DNA from: LMUY01 sp965198565
GTDB taxonomy: Bacteria; Pseudomonadota; Alphaproteobacteria; Acetobacterales; Acetobacteraceae
Length of the DNA stretch: 64,000 nucleotides
Assembly: GCA_965198565.1 (NCBI GenBank)
Contig: OZ240665.1
Coordinates: 558,001 to 622,000, forward strand
Reading direction: 5' to 3'
Part shown: positions 51,391 to 59,885 of the stretch, piece by piece
Layout of the letters: every line of letters begins with the position of its first letter
Position numbering within the stretch: position 1 is the first letter of the stretch
Made by a program: the position numbers and the translations under genes
The notes under the pieces: generated by a model
The model's input: only the letters and a program-made list of their open reading frames with translations
Database searches by the model: none
Told to the model about the DNA's origin: nothing

Positions 51391-53598
51391 CTAGCGATCC
51401 GCGGCTGCTGCGGGGACGGGATCGGCCGCGCGGAGCGTCAGCGCACTGGCCGGCCATTCGCCGGTGAGCCAGTGCTTGGCAACGCTGCATTCATGCGAAC
51501 TCACTTTGGCGCGGACACTCTCGCCAAGCGCCCGGTAGCCTGCTCCTGCGGCCCCATCGCTGAAACTCAATAGTGCCATACCCGCCAACCCCTGGGAGAG
51601 GCCGTGCAACTGTCCATCCTCACGCGGGGTGGCGAGACAGGAGACCGTCTCCAATGGCCCGTTGAAGCCGGGGAACATTGCAAGATCATCCACCCGCATG
51701 ACCTGCACGTCGTTCGGGCGCTTCGCTTTCACGAGCGCTCCCTTCAGAGTCGGCCGGCCAGGATTGAAAGAGCGAATGACGATGGAGGTCGAAGTGAAAA
51801 CAATCTGCACCCCGTCGGTCGCCGCGGCCTTGACCAGCGTCTCGGGGTTTTCAGGAACCAGGTTGCCATCATCGTCCTTGACTGCCAGCGCGAGCCCATC
51901 CAAAGACCGCAGCTCCGCCTCCGCAAGGGCTTTTTGCAAGCGCGCGGCCGAGATCGCCTGCATATGGTTTGCACAGGCTTGCACAAACTGCGAGCGCGGG
52001 CTGTCAGCCGCGAAACTGGGCGCCAGCGGCTGGGCGGTATCATAAGGTGAGACATAGGGTTCGCACAGAGCGATCCCGCGCGGCGCACTGACGCTGTCAC
52101 CAGCAAAAGCAGCGTCGATCTCCTGCAGCCCCGCCGCCGTGGCAGCGTGCCGCAGCGGTGCGGCGACCGTCTCGAACTCGGCGCTAAAGGCCTTGACGGC
52201 TTTGTCGTGAAACGCGGCTTGCCCCCCGTCGAACGGGTTCTGCGGTTTCGGCGCCCAAGCAAGATCGGCGTCCGTCAGTTCAAACCAGTGGCCGAGTTCC
52301 AGCCCGCTGCGTGTCAACGGATAAGCTCTGACCCGTGCGACCACCGTGGCGAGGTGCTGCTGAAAGATGACCTGGTTGCGGCTGTCCAGATCGGCTGGGC
52401 AAGAATTCGCCAACTCGTGCATTTGGTCCTGGCTGAGGCCGAACTCGAGCGGGTTGAGCGTATCGCCCGAAGGCGCGTTGAAGTAAGGCCGCCACATTGC
52501 GAAGCAAGCCGGCCAGCTTTGTTGCACAGCCGCCGTGGCGATTGGTTGTTCCATGATCGTCTGATGAACGCCGGCAATAAGTCGTTGCAACCGCGGCTCC
52601 AGCGTCGCTTGAACGGCCCGGCGGCAGGCCGTCACCAAGCGCTTGGACAGGTCGAAGCGCTCATCGCTCGGCCACACTCTGGCATACGGGCCGAGCAGAC
52701 CGAAGCATTCCCGGTCAGGCGCCGTAATGGTCTCGGACGCGGCGTATCGTGCGACGGCCTCGTCTAGGCTGCGCTCCATGCGGTCGCCTGCCGCGTCAAA
52801 TCGCTGACGCAGTCGCGCAGAGAAAGCCGCCTCCATGGGTGCGATGCTGGCGTTTGCATCCTGGTCGGCGGGGTACAGCATGGCCAACGCGCGGGCGGCA
52901 TCGGCCGGAGGCTGCGAATCTGTGGCGCCTCCGGGCGGCTGCAGCGGATCCGTCAGCGGCAGATCGGCCCGCGGTTGCTGATCGGCCAGGCGCGCCGCCA
53001 TCGCAGACAGGAATGCAGTGCGGTCCTGGACGCAGCGTTGCGCCAATTTGCTGGCCAAGTCAGGGATTGGCAGTGAGGTTTGCGCGTTCGTGATCCAGGC
53101 GCAGTAATACACCTGGCGTGGCGGCAGGACGACACGATCCGCTTTGTCGAGTGCGGCCGTCAGCGTGTTGAAACGGGCATCCAGTTCCGCGAGCAGGATC
53201 GGCAGCGCCTGTGCACGCTTGTCCGCCCGGGCTTGCTGGGCCGCTGGCGAGAACAGCGCCGCGTTGACGCCATTGCCGACCGAGTTGGAGGGTGCGAAGA
53301 AACGCAAGCGGATCGCAGCGTCGAGCGAAAGCGGTGCCGCAATCAGCTCGTCCTGATAGGCCTGCGACCAGGCACCGTCGCGCAGATCCCGCCGAAAGTC
53401 CAAATCGGTGGGCCTGATCTCTCGAGGTCGAACTGGGTTCGGACTGCTCGCATCGCCCCATGTCACGCCGGGTATCACGGCCGCCGGGTCGAAGTCGGCG
53501 GCAGATGCGTTGGCGGGGACAACGAAGCAGGCAAGCAGCACAGGCAAGAGCGCGAACCAACCGCGCCACGCCAACTGACAAAGATGACCGCGTCGCAA
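51391..53598 (-). CDS. Exported protein with four paired-Cys units, unknown function
   Basis: This protein is about 735 residues with a signal peptide (RGWFALLPVLLACFVVPANA). The mature region is helical, with four C-x(23-34)-C units at roughly 167-191, 297-324, 366-401 and 513-543. Three of them start in a similar way (CFGLLGPYARVW, CFAMWRPYFNAP, CEPYVSPYDTAQ), suggesting ancient internal repeats held by disulfides. A C-terminal beta-rich domain (GVQIVFTSTSIVIRSFNPGR) and a final SSHECSVAKHWLTGEWP segment follow. TTG at 53598 with TAGGAG six bases upstream gives the best signal peptide; an ATG lies at 53655. No family recognised. Confidence 0.65.
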   Translation of the reverse strand: MRRGHLCQLAWRGWFALLPVLLACFVVPANASAADFDPAAVIPGVTWGDASSPNPVRPREIRPTDLDFRRDLRDGAWSQAYQDELIAAPLSLDAAIRLRFFAPSNSVGNGVNAALFSPAAQQARADKRAQALPILLAELDARFNTLTAALDKADRVVLPPRQVYYCAWITNAQTSLPIPDLASKLAQRCVQDRTAFLSAMAARLADQQPRADLPLTDPLQPPGGATDSQPPADAARALAMLYPADQDANASIAPMEAAFSARLRQRFDAAGDRMERSLDEAVARYAASETITAPDRECFGLLGPYARVWPSDERFDLSKRLVTACRRAVQATLEPRLQRLIAGVHQTIMEQPIATAAVQQSWPACFAMWRPYFNAPSGDTLNPLEFGLSQDQMHELANSCPADLDSRNQVIFQQHLATVVARVRAYPLTRSGLELGHWFELTDADLAWAPKPQNPFDGGQAAFHDKAVKAFSAEFETVAAPLRHAATAAGLQEIDAAFAGDSVSAPRGIALCEPYVSPYDTAQPLAPSFAADSPRSQFVQACANHMQAISAARLQKALAEAELRSLDGLALAVKDDDGNLVPENPETLVKAAATDGVQIVFTSTSIVIRSFNPGRPTLKGALVKAKRPNDVQVMRVDDLAMFPGFNGPLETVSCLATPREDGQLHGLSQGLAGMALLSFSDGAAGAGYRALGESVRAKVSSHECSVAKHWLTGEWPASALTLRAADPVPAAAADR

Positions 53599-53695
53599 GG
53601 TTGCTCCTACTCGCAGTTCGCGGGACTGCCGTAAACCGCAACTGCAGAGGCACACAAGCGCTTTTTAGTCTCGTGAGTGGCTTGCGCGGGCGGCC

Positions 53696-54952
53696 CTAGA
53701 AAGCCCCAGCGCCCGCCAACCCGCCATACACGCCGAACAGCGTCGTGATCGTCAGCACGACGATCACCACCCACTTGTAAGCGCCCTGCAGCCGGACCGC
53801 CGGCGGCAGCGCGTGCAGCGCCAGCGCCACCAGGAAGAACAGCACCAGCGGCAGCAGGAATGCGTTCATCACCTGGACGTCCACGTTCAAGGCGACCAGG
53901 TCCGGCGACACGCCGATCAGCACCGCCCCGGCGATGATGCAGAGCGAATAGACCCCGTAGAACCAGGTGGCCCGGCGCGGCGGCAGCTCGAGCGAACGCT
54001 GGTAGCCGGTCACCTCGCCGACGCCCCAAGCCAGCGCCAGGGACGCCACGATCGCCGCCACCATCCCCGCCCCGAGCACGCCCAGGCTGAACACCAGCTT
54101 GGCGGTCGCGGCGCCCAGCAGCGGGGTCAGCGTCGCGGCCATGTCGCCGATGGTGTTGAGCGAGGCTTGCTTGTTCGGGGTGCCGAGCACGGCCGCGCAG
54201 GCGATCAACGCCGCCGCCATCACCAATTGAGTGACGATCGCGCCGATCGCGGTATCCCAGCGCGCTGCGGTGAGATGCTCCGGCCGCAAGCCTTTATCGG
54301 CGATCGCGGACTGCTGGTAGAACACCATCCAGGGCATGATCACCGCGCCGATATTGGCCGCGACCAGGAACAGGTAGTCGGTGTCGGCAAACGGGATGCG
54401 GACCGCCTCGCGCGCCATGGTGCCGATCGCGGGATGCGCGGTGTAGGCGACGATGAAGAAGGCGAATTCGAACAGGCCGATGGCGATCGCTGCCCGCTCG
54501 ACCCGGCGATACGACCCGGTGAGCACCACTGCGATCAGCGCCGCGGCGGCCAGTGGCAGGCTGACGAAGCGCGACACCCCATACAGGTCGCCCACCGCGG
54601 CCACGCCGGAGAATTCCGACAGCAGCGCTCCCGCCGTCGCCACCGCCAGGCCGCACGCCGAGACCCAGCCCCAGAAGCGGCCGAAGGTCTGACAGATCAG
54701 CTCGCCATGGCCACGCCCGGTATACACGCCCAGCCGCACCGTGAGCTCCTGCGTGATGTAGAGGATCGGCATCAGCAGGACCTGGATCAACAGCAGCCGG
54801 TAGCCCCATTGCGCGCCGCTCTGCCCCGCCGTGACCAGGCTGCCGACGTCGGTGTCGGCCAGCATGACGACGATGCCGGGGCCGAACACGGCCAGCCAGC
54901 CGCCCAGGCGGGGGCCGCGCGGCTTGGTGGCGACGCTTTGCACGTGATCCAT
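53696..54952 (-). CDS. Nramp-family transporter with non-canonical metal site
   Basis: This 418-residue protein has about eleven membrane segments in an Nramp-like order. The first unwound helix reads VVMLADTDVGSLVTAGQSGA where Mn/Fe transporters have DPGN. The sixth reads IGAVIMPWMVFYQQSAIADK where they have MPH. The Ala-x-x-Met of the metal site is kept, but Asn and His are not. This points to a divergent Nramp-related branch, which may carry Mg2+ or another ion. ATG 54952 (MDHVQSVATK) is preferred; 54997 is an alternative. Confidence 0.8.
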   Translation of the reverse strand: MDHVQSVATKPRGPRLGGWLAVFGPGIVVMLADTDVGSLVTAGQSGAQWGYRLLLIQVLLMPILYITQELTVRLGVYTGRGHGELICQTFGRFWGWVSACGLAVATAGALLSEFSGVAAVGDLYGVSRFVSLPLAAAALIAVVLTGSYRRVERAAIAIGLFEFAFFIVAYTAHPAIGTMAREAVRIPFADTDYLFLVAANIGAVIMPWMVFYQQSAIADKGLRPEHLTAARWDTAIGAIVTQLVMAAALIACAAVLGTPNKQASLNTIGDMAATLTPLLGAATAKLVFSLGVLGAGMVAAIVASLALAWGVGEVTGYQRSLELPPRRATWFYGVYSLCIIAGAVLIGVSPDLVALNVDVQVMNAFLLPLVLFFLVALALHALPPAVRLQGAYKWVVIVVLTITTLFGVYGGLAGAGAF

Positions 54953-55078
54953 CGTCCATTCCCGGGTCGAGTTGTAGTTGCGACTTACTCGCAACAACGC
55001 CCGCGGTCAATCGCGCGAGGAACGTGGCGGCACGAGAAACATTGTCAGCCGCGGCCGCCTGCACCAAAACGGCAGTCC

Positions 55079-56416
55079 ATGGCCACGCTCACGCTCCATA
55101 ACAGCCTGACCCGCCGCCGCGAGGCGCTCGTCCCGATCGACCCGGCGCATGTCCGGCTGTACGCCTGCGGCCCGACCGTCTACGACCGCGCGCATATCGG
55201 CAATGCGCGCCCGGAAGTGGTGAACGACGTGCTGGTGCGGCTGCTGCGGCAGCTCTATCCGCGCGTGACCTATGTCCGCAACATCACGGACGTCGACGAC
55301 AAGATCAACACGAGGGCCGCCGCCGACGGGGTGCCAATCGCCACGGTGACGGAGCGCACCCTGGCCGATTTCCATGCCGACATGGCGGCGTTGGGCGTGC
55401 AGCCGCCGGACGTGGAGCCGCGGGCCACCGGGCACATCACGCAGATGGTGGCATTGATCGAGCGGCTGATCGCCGGCGGCCATGCCTATGAAGCGGAGGG
55501 GCACGTGCTGTTCGCGGTGGCGAGCTATGCCGAATACGGCCGCCTCTCGGGCCGCAGCCCGGACGAGCTGCTGGCCGGCGCCCGGGTGGACGTGGCCCCT
55601 TACAAGCGCGACCCGGGCGATTTCGTGCTGTGGAAGCCCTCCGCGCCCGAGCTGCCGGGCTGGGAGAGCCCTTGGGGCCGCGGCCGGCCGGGCTGGCACA
55701 TCGAATGCAGCGCCATGGCCTACACCTATCTCGGCGAGAGCTTCGACATCCATGCCGGGGGCACGGACCTGCTGTTCCCTCACCACGAGAACGAACGCGC
55801 GCAATCCTGCTGCGCCTTCCCCGGCAGCAGCTTCGCGCGGATTTGGATCCACAACGGCATGCTGCGGGTGGAAGGGCAGAAGATGTCCAAGTCGCTCGGC
55901 AACTTCACCACGGTGCGGGACGTGCTTGATCGGGCGCCGGGCGAGGCCGTGCGGCTGCTGCTGCTGCGCACGCAGTACCGCGCGCCGCTGGATTTCACCG
56001 CCGCTGCGCTGGACGAGAGCCGCCGCGAACTCGACCGCTTCTATCGCGCATTGGGTGCGGGCGCCGAACCGGGGCCCATCCCGGAGACGGTGCTGAGCGC
56101 ACTGTGCGATGACCTCAACACGCCGCTGGCCCTCGCCCATCTGCACGGCTTGGCGGACGCGGCGCTGGCGGGGGACGCCGCGGCGGCGGCCGGACTGCGC
56201 GCTGGTGGGGCCATGCTCGGCCTGCTGGGCACTGGCCCGGCGGCCTGGTTTGCCCAGGGCGTGGACGCCGCCGCGGTGGAGCAGGCGATTGCCGAGCGTC
56301 TGGCGGCGCGCAAGGCCCGCGATTTCGCCCGCGCGGACGCCATCCGCGCCGAATTGGCCGCCCAGGGCGTCGTGCTGGAGGATGGACCCGGCGGCACCAC
56401 CTGGCGCAGCGTTTGA
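55079..56416 (+). CDS. cysS: Cysteinyl-tRNA synthetase
   Basis: This 445-residue class I synthetase has a HIGH-like motif in GPTVYDRAHIGNARP, zinc-site residues (Cys29 in YACGPTVYD, with GWHIECSAMA and FPHHENERAQS), KMSKS in VEGQKMSKSLGNFT, and a C-terminal anticodon-binding tail (RKARDFARADAIRAELAAQG). It charges tRNA-Cys. Length is slightly below the 461 residues of E. coli but all motifs are present. The ATG at 55079 (MATLTLHNSLTRRRE) fits the family N-terminus. It is followed 10 bases later by the DUF305 gene. Confidence 0.96.
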   Translation: MATLTLHNSLTRRREALVPIDPAHVRLYACGPTVYDRAHIGNARPEVVNDVLVRLLRQLYPRVTYVRNITDVDDKINTRAAADGVPIATVTERTLADFHADMAALGVQPPDVEPRATGHITQMVALIERLIAGGHAYEAEGHVLFAVASYAEYGRLSGRSPDELLAGARVDVAPYKRDPGDFVLWKPSAPELPGWESPWGRGRPGWHIECSAMAYTYLGESFDIHAGGTDLLFPHHENERAQSCCAFPGSSFARIWIHNGMLRVEGQKMSKSLGNFTTVRDVLDRAPGEAVRLLLLRTQYRAPLDFTAAALDESRRELDRFYRALGAGAEPGPIPETVLSALCDDLNTPLALAHLHGLADAALAGDAAAAAGLRAGGAMLGLLGTGPAAWFAQGVDAAAVEQAIAERLAARKARDFARADAIRAELAAQGVVLEDGPGGTTWRSV

Positions 56417-56426
56417 GGGAGCGGCA

Positions 56427-56750
56427 ATGATGACGCGCAGATTTGGTTGGCTGCTGCTGCTCGGCCTGTGCGCCGGGCCGGTTGCGGCGCAGACGCCGGC
56501 CGATGCCGCCTATCAGCAGGCCATGCACAGCATGATGATGGCGATGAACCAGCCTCTCACTGGCAACCCGGACGTCGATTTCGCCCGGGGCATGCTGCCG
56601 CACCATCAAGGCGCCATCGACATGGCCGAGGTGGAGCTCACCTACGGGCACGACCCCGTGATGAAGCAGCTCGCGCGCCAGATCATCGCTTCGCAGACCC
56701 GCGAGGAAGGCCTGATGCGGCAGTGGCTGTCGCGGCATCCGGCGCGGTGA
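56427..56750 (+). CDS. DUF305 exported protein
   Basis: This 107-residue protein has a signal peptide (RFGWLLLLGLCAGPVAAQTP) and one DUF305 unit (FARGMLPHHQGAIDMAEVEL). It is unusually Met/His-rich (MHSMMMAMNQ, PHHQGAIDM), as in DUF305 proteins linked to periplasmic copper or other metal handling. It sits 10 bases after cysS, and its TGA overlaps the GTG of the next gene (GTGA), so it is translationally coupled to an RNA methyltransferase. This pairing seems functionally unrelated. Confidence 0.85.
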   Translation: MMTRRFGWLLLLGLCAGPVAAQTPADAAYQQAMHSMMMAMNQPLTGNPDVDFARGMLPHHQGAIDMAEVELTYGHDPVMKQLARQIIASQTREEGLMRQWLSRHPAR

Positions 56751-57544
56751 CCGGTCGGGACGGCGGCGCGGACCTCGAGCCGATCCCGGGCAGCCCCGTC
56801 GTCATCCTGGTGCGGCCGCAGTTGGCCGACAATATCGGCGCCGTCGCCCGCGCCATGGCCAATGGGGGACTGTTCCACCTGCGGCTGGTGGCGCCGCGCG
56901 ACGGCTGGCCGCAAGAACGCGCCTGGCGCATGGCCTCCGGCGCCGACCGGATCCTCGACCAGCTTAGCTTGCATGAGACCGTGGCTGACGCGGTGGGCGA
57001 CCTGCATCGCGTGTTCGCCACCTGTCCCAGGCCTCGGCATATCATCAAGCCAGTGATGACGGCACGCGCGGCGGCGGGAGCGCTGCACGAGGCGGCCGCC
57101 CGCAGGCTGCGCTGCGGCGTGTTGTTCGGCCCGGAGCGCGCCGGGTTGGACAACGACGACATCGCAGCCGCCGACACCCTGGTGCGCTACCCGCTCAACC
57201 CGGCCTTCATGTCGCTGAACCTGGCCCAGGCGGTGATGGTGATGGCCTACGAATGGTGGACCGCGACCGAGGCGACGCCGGGCCGCGTGCTGATGACGCA
57301 TGAGACCGAGGTGGCCACCAAGGCCGCGCTGGACGGCTTGCTGGACCATCTGGTGGCCGAGCTGGACGCGTGCGGCTTCCTGCGCAATGCGCCGAAGCGG
57401 CCCGGCATGGTGCGCAACATCCGGCACCTGTTCGAGCGCGGCGAGGTGACGGCGCAGGAAATCCGCACGCTGCATGGCATCGTGGCGGAGCTTTCACGCG
57501 GACGCATGCGGCGCGGCCGGCCGGACGACGGGGGTGGGAGCTGA
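56747..57544 (+). CDS. TrmJ-like tRNA/rRNA 2'-O-methyltransferase
   Basis: This 265-residue SPOUT methyltransferase has motif 1 VILVRPQLADNIGAVARAMA, motif 2 LRCGVLFGPERAGLDNDDIA and motif 3 YPLNPAFMSLNLAQAVMVMA. The C-terminal helical domain (FLRNAPKRPGMVRNIRHLFE, then IRTLHGIVAELSRGR) is typical of TrmJ, which methylates position 32 of tRNA. The start is a GTG overlapping the DUF305 stop. The gene is complete and ends about 20 bases before a pair of REP-type palindromes. Confidence 0.9.
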   Translation: MTGRDGGADLEPIPGSPVVILVRPQLADNIGAVARAMANGGLFHLRLVAPRDGWPQERAWRMASGADRILDQLSLHETVADAVGDLHRVFATCPRPRHIIKPVMTARAAAGALHEAAARRLRCGVLFGPERAGLDNDDIAAADTLVRYPLNPAFMSLNLAQAVMVMAYEWWTATEATPGRVLMTHETEVATKAALDGLLDHLVAELDACGFLRNAPKRPGMVRNIRHLFERGEVTAQEIRTLHGIVAELSRGRMRRGRPDDGGGS

Positions 57545-57564
57545 TAGTTGGCAGCCGTTACAAG

Positions 57565-57683
57565 CCCTCTCCCTCTGGGAGAGGGAGGGGTGAGGGCTGC
57601 TACCAACATGGAGAGAGCCGCCTGTTTCGTGCCATCGGGCCCCTCACCCCCGACCCTCTCCCAGAGGGAGAGGGAGAGGGAGG
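57565..57683. repeat. Pair of REP-type palindromes in inverted orientation
   Basis: The first unit (57565-57597) is CCCTCTCCCTCTGGGAGAGG continuing to GGTGAGGG. The second (57641-57683) is the same element reversed (CCCTCACCCCCGACCCTCTC then CCAGAGGGAGAGGG). Each can form a hairpin, and the pair can fold into a larger one, as in BIME-type arrays. The same unit occurs at 20742-20774. Confidence 0.75.
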
Positions 57684-57733
57684 TAAGGAGAGCCTAAAAA
57701 AGTTGGCGGAAGGAGGGAGCGTGAGCGACGATG

Positions 57734-58630
57734 TTACGCGCGGAACCGGCGGGCGAGATGCTTCGTGGTGTGGAAGGCAAGGCGCACACCGTCCATCAGC
57801 ATCGGCGAGACGTAGTTCCCCGTTTTGGCAAGCTTGACATGCAGATCGGACTTGGCGACCGGAGCCAGGAATTGGGTGCCGGCGACCGGATCGTTGGGCG
57901 CTTCCGGCGCGCCGTTTGTGTAGTAGTAGGCCGCCACGGAGCGGCGCGGGCGCTTGTCCGGCGAGGCGACCGGGTCGGGATGGCCGTGCAGGCTGGTCTG
58001 CGAGTGGGCAAACAGGATCGAGCGGCCGAACACCGGCACCACCTTCTCCAGGCATTGCTTGGTCTGCGCATCCCATAGCTCGAGCGCGCCGCCCCACTCG
58101 GGTTGCCAGCCTTTGTTCAGATAGGTGATGAACACCAACCGGTTGTCGAGCCGGGTCACCGGGTGCTTGTTGAAGTCGATATGGGTGGCAAAGCGGCCGC
58201 CCACCTCGATCTTGTGCAGCCCGCCGCCGAACAGGCTCGGATCCGGCAGGAGGCCGGCAATCCCGGTAACACCGCCGAGGAACTGGATAAAAGCGCCGCG
58301 ATGCACCATGTCGAAATAGCGCTGGGCGCCGCGGCCAAGCTTGGCGTTCGGCCGGGTGCCGGTTTTCACCTCGTTGGCCGAGTCGTAGTGCACCCAGTCC
58401 CGGAAGCCGGCCGAGTAATCCAGCAGGACGTCCTCGAGGAAGGCGGGCTGAAACAGACCGTCAATCACGACATGCGGAAACGGCATGGCCTCGACGAAGC
58501 GCTTGTTGAGCGCTGCCACACTCGCACGCGACAGTATGCCAGAAGAAAATACAGTATCGCTCTCATCGGCCGAATGAGAGCTTGCCTCACCCGCCGTACG
58601 GACCACCTCGGCCACTTCACTCATCGCCAA
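57734..58630 (-). CDS. 2OG-Fe(II) oxygenase, prolyl-4-hydroxylase-like (copy 1)
   Basis: This 298-residue dioxygenase has the double-stranded beta-helix iron ligands in FATHIDFNKHP (HxD) and a distal His in TSLHGHPDP, with a 2-oxoglutarate-binding Arg in PRRSVAAYYYTNG. The N-terminal 60 residues are a helical lead-in (AALNKRFVEAMPFPHVVIDG). It resembles the 2OG-Fe(II) proteins associated with sugar or peptide tailoring; substrate unknown. It is the downstream member of a tandem pair, about 65% alike by eye to the gene at 58715-59614. Confidence 0.85.
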   Translation of the reverse strand: MAMSEVAEVVRTAGEASSHSADESDTVFSSGILSRASVAALNKRFVEAMPFPHVVIDGLFQPAFLEDVLLDYSAGFRDWVHYDSANEVKTGTRPNAKLGRGAQRYFDMVHRGAFIQFLGGVTGIAGLLPDPSLFGGGLHKIEVGGRFATHIDFNKHPVTRLDNRLVFITYLNKGWQPEWGGALELWDAQTKQCLEKVVPVFGRSILFAHSQTSLHGHPDPVASPDKRPRRSVAAYYYTNGAPEAPNDPVAGTQFLAPVAKSDLHVKLAKTGNYVSPMLMDGVRLAFHTTKHLARRFRA

Positions 58631-58714
58631 CCCCGCCGGTTACACTGCAGCGGGAGAAGATTAGCCGAGAAATCTTACACGGGCGTTAACAGCGCTCCCG
58701 TGGTCCGATGAGGA

Positions 58715-59614
58715 TTAGCGGCGAAGCCTCTGGATCACCGTCTTGGCCGTGCGAGTGGCAAAATGGGCGCTATCCATCAGCAAGGGCGAGACGTAGCGCC
58801 CCGCCTTGGCCAGCTTGGTGCGAACTTCGGACCGCTGCACGGGCTCCAGGAACTGGGTGGTCCGGACGGCCTCGGCGTCGGCTACGCTGGAGCTGTTTGT
58901 ATAGAAATACGCAGCAACAGAACGGCGCGGGCGGCGATCCGGCGCGGCAACCGGATTGGGATGACCGTGCAAGCTAATCTCGGAATGGGCAAACAAGATG
59001 GAGCGGCCAAAGACCGGTACGACTTCCTCGATACATGCCTTGGTCTTCATGTCCCAGAGTTCCAGCCGACCACCGTAGGACGCCTCCCAACCTTTATTCA
59101 GGTAGGTGATGAAGACCAGACGATTGTCCAGCATGGTGACTGGGTGCTTGTTGAAGTCGATATGCGGGCTGAAATGGCCGCCATGTTCGATCTTGTGCAA
59201 TCCACCGCCGAACAGGCTTGGATCGGGCAGCAACCCTTCAATCCCGGTCACGGCACTCAGGAACTGGATGAATTGGCCGCGATGGATGACGTCGAAGTAA
59301 CGTTGGCTGCCGCGGCCGAGCTTGGCGTTGGGCCGCGTGCCGGTCTTGATCTCGTTGGCCGAGTCGTAATGGACCCAGTCGTGAAACCCGGCGGTGTAGT
59401 CGTCCAACACGCGATCCAGGAACTGGGGCCGAAACAAGCCATCGATCACGACGTGGGGGAATGGCACCGCCTCGGCGAATTTGCGGCGCAGCGCCGCAAC
59501 GTTGGCGCGGCCCAGCATGCCCGGGCTGAATACATCATCCATCTCGTCGGCCTGGAGCTCAGCGGACGGCTCCCGTTCAGCCTGCAACGTGTTCGACTGG
59601 CTCATCTTCATCAA
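58715..59614 (-). CDS. 2OG-Fe(II) oxygenase, prolyl-4-hydroxylase-like (copy 2)
   Basis: This 299-residue paralogue of the preceding gene has the same ligands: FSPHIDFNKHP, ISLHGHPNP and PRRSVAAYFYTNS. Blocks such as HYDSANEIKTGTRPNAKLGR are nearly identical between copies, while the N-terminal 35 residues and C-terminal tails differ. The 84-base gap between the two genes suggests co-transcription. It is divergent from an EamA permease across about 270 bases. No glycosyltransferase or peptide partner is adjacent, so the target is open. Confidence 0.85.
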   Translation of the reverse strand: MMKMSQSNTLQAEREPSAELQADEMDDVFSPGMLGRANVAALRRKFAEAVPFPHVVIDGLFRPQFLDRVLDDYTAGFHDWVHYDSANEIKTGTRPNAKLGRGSQRYFDVIHRGQFIQFLSAVTGIEGLLPDPSLFGGGLHKIEHGGHFSPHIDFNKHPVTMLDNRLVFITYLNKGWEASYGGRLELWDMKTKACIEEVVPVFGRSILFAHSEISLHGHPNPVAAPDRRPRRSVAAYFYTNSSSVADAEAVRTTQFLEPVQRSEVRTKLAKAGRYVSPLLMDSAHFATRTAKTVIQRLRR

Positions 59615-59885
59615 CCTAGAGATTTGCGCATAGGCCAGGCTCCAAGGCCCTGCTTGTTGAACGATCGGAGGTGGTCGCCGGACGCAATCAATGCGCTATC
59701 GAAGCGCAATTGGCGATAGCCGTTGGCACACAAACTTGCGACGAAAATAAATGTTTGTAGTGTCGTTAATCATCGTGGCGGCAAGCCTTGGCAGATTGTA
59801 TGTAAGCAGCGTCGGGCGGTTCGCTACGAGCACATCGCTCGCTCGGTGTCCGACTTCATTCGTACTCTTTTCGCTGTAGCCGGAA

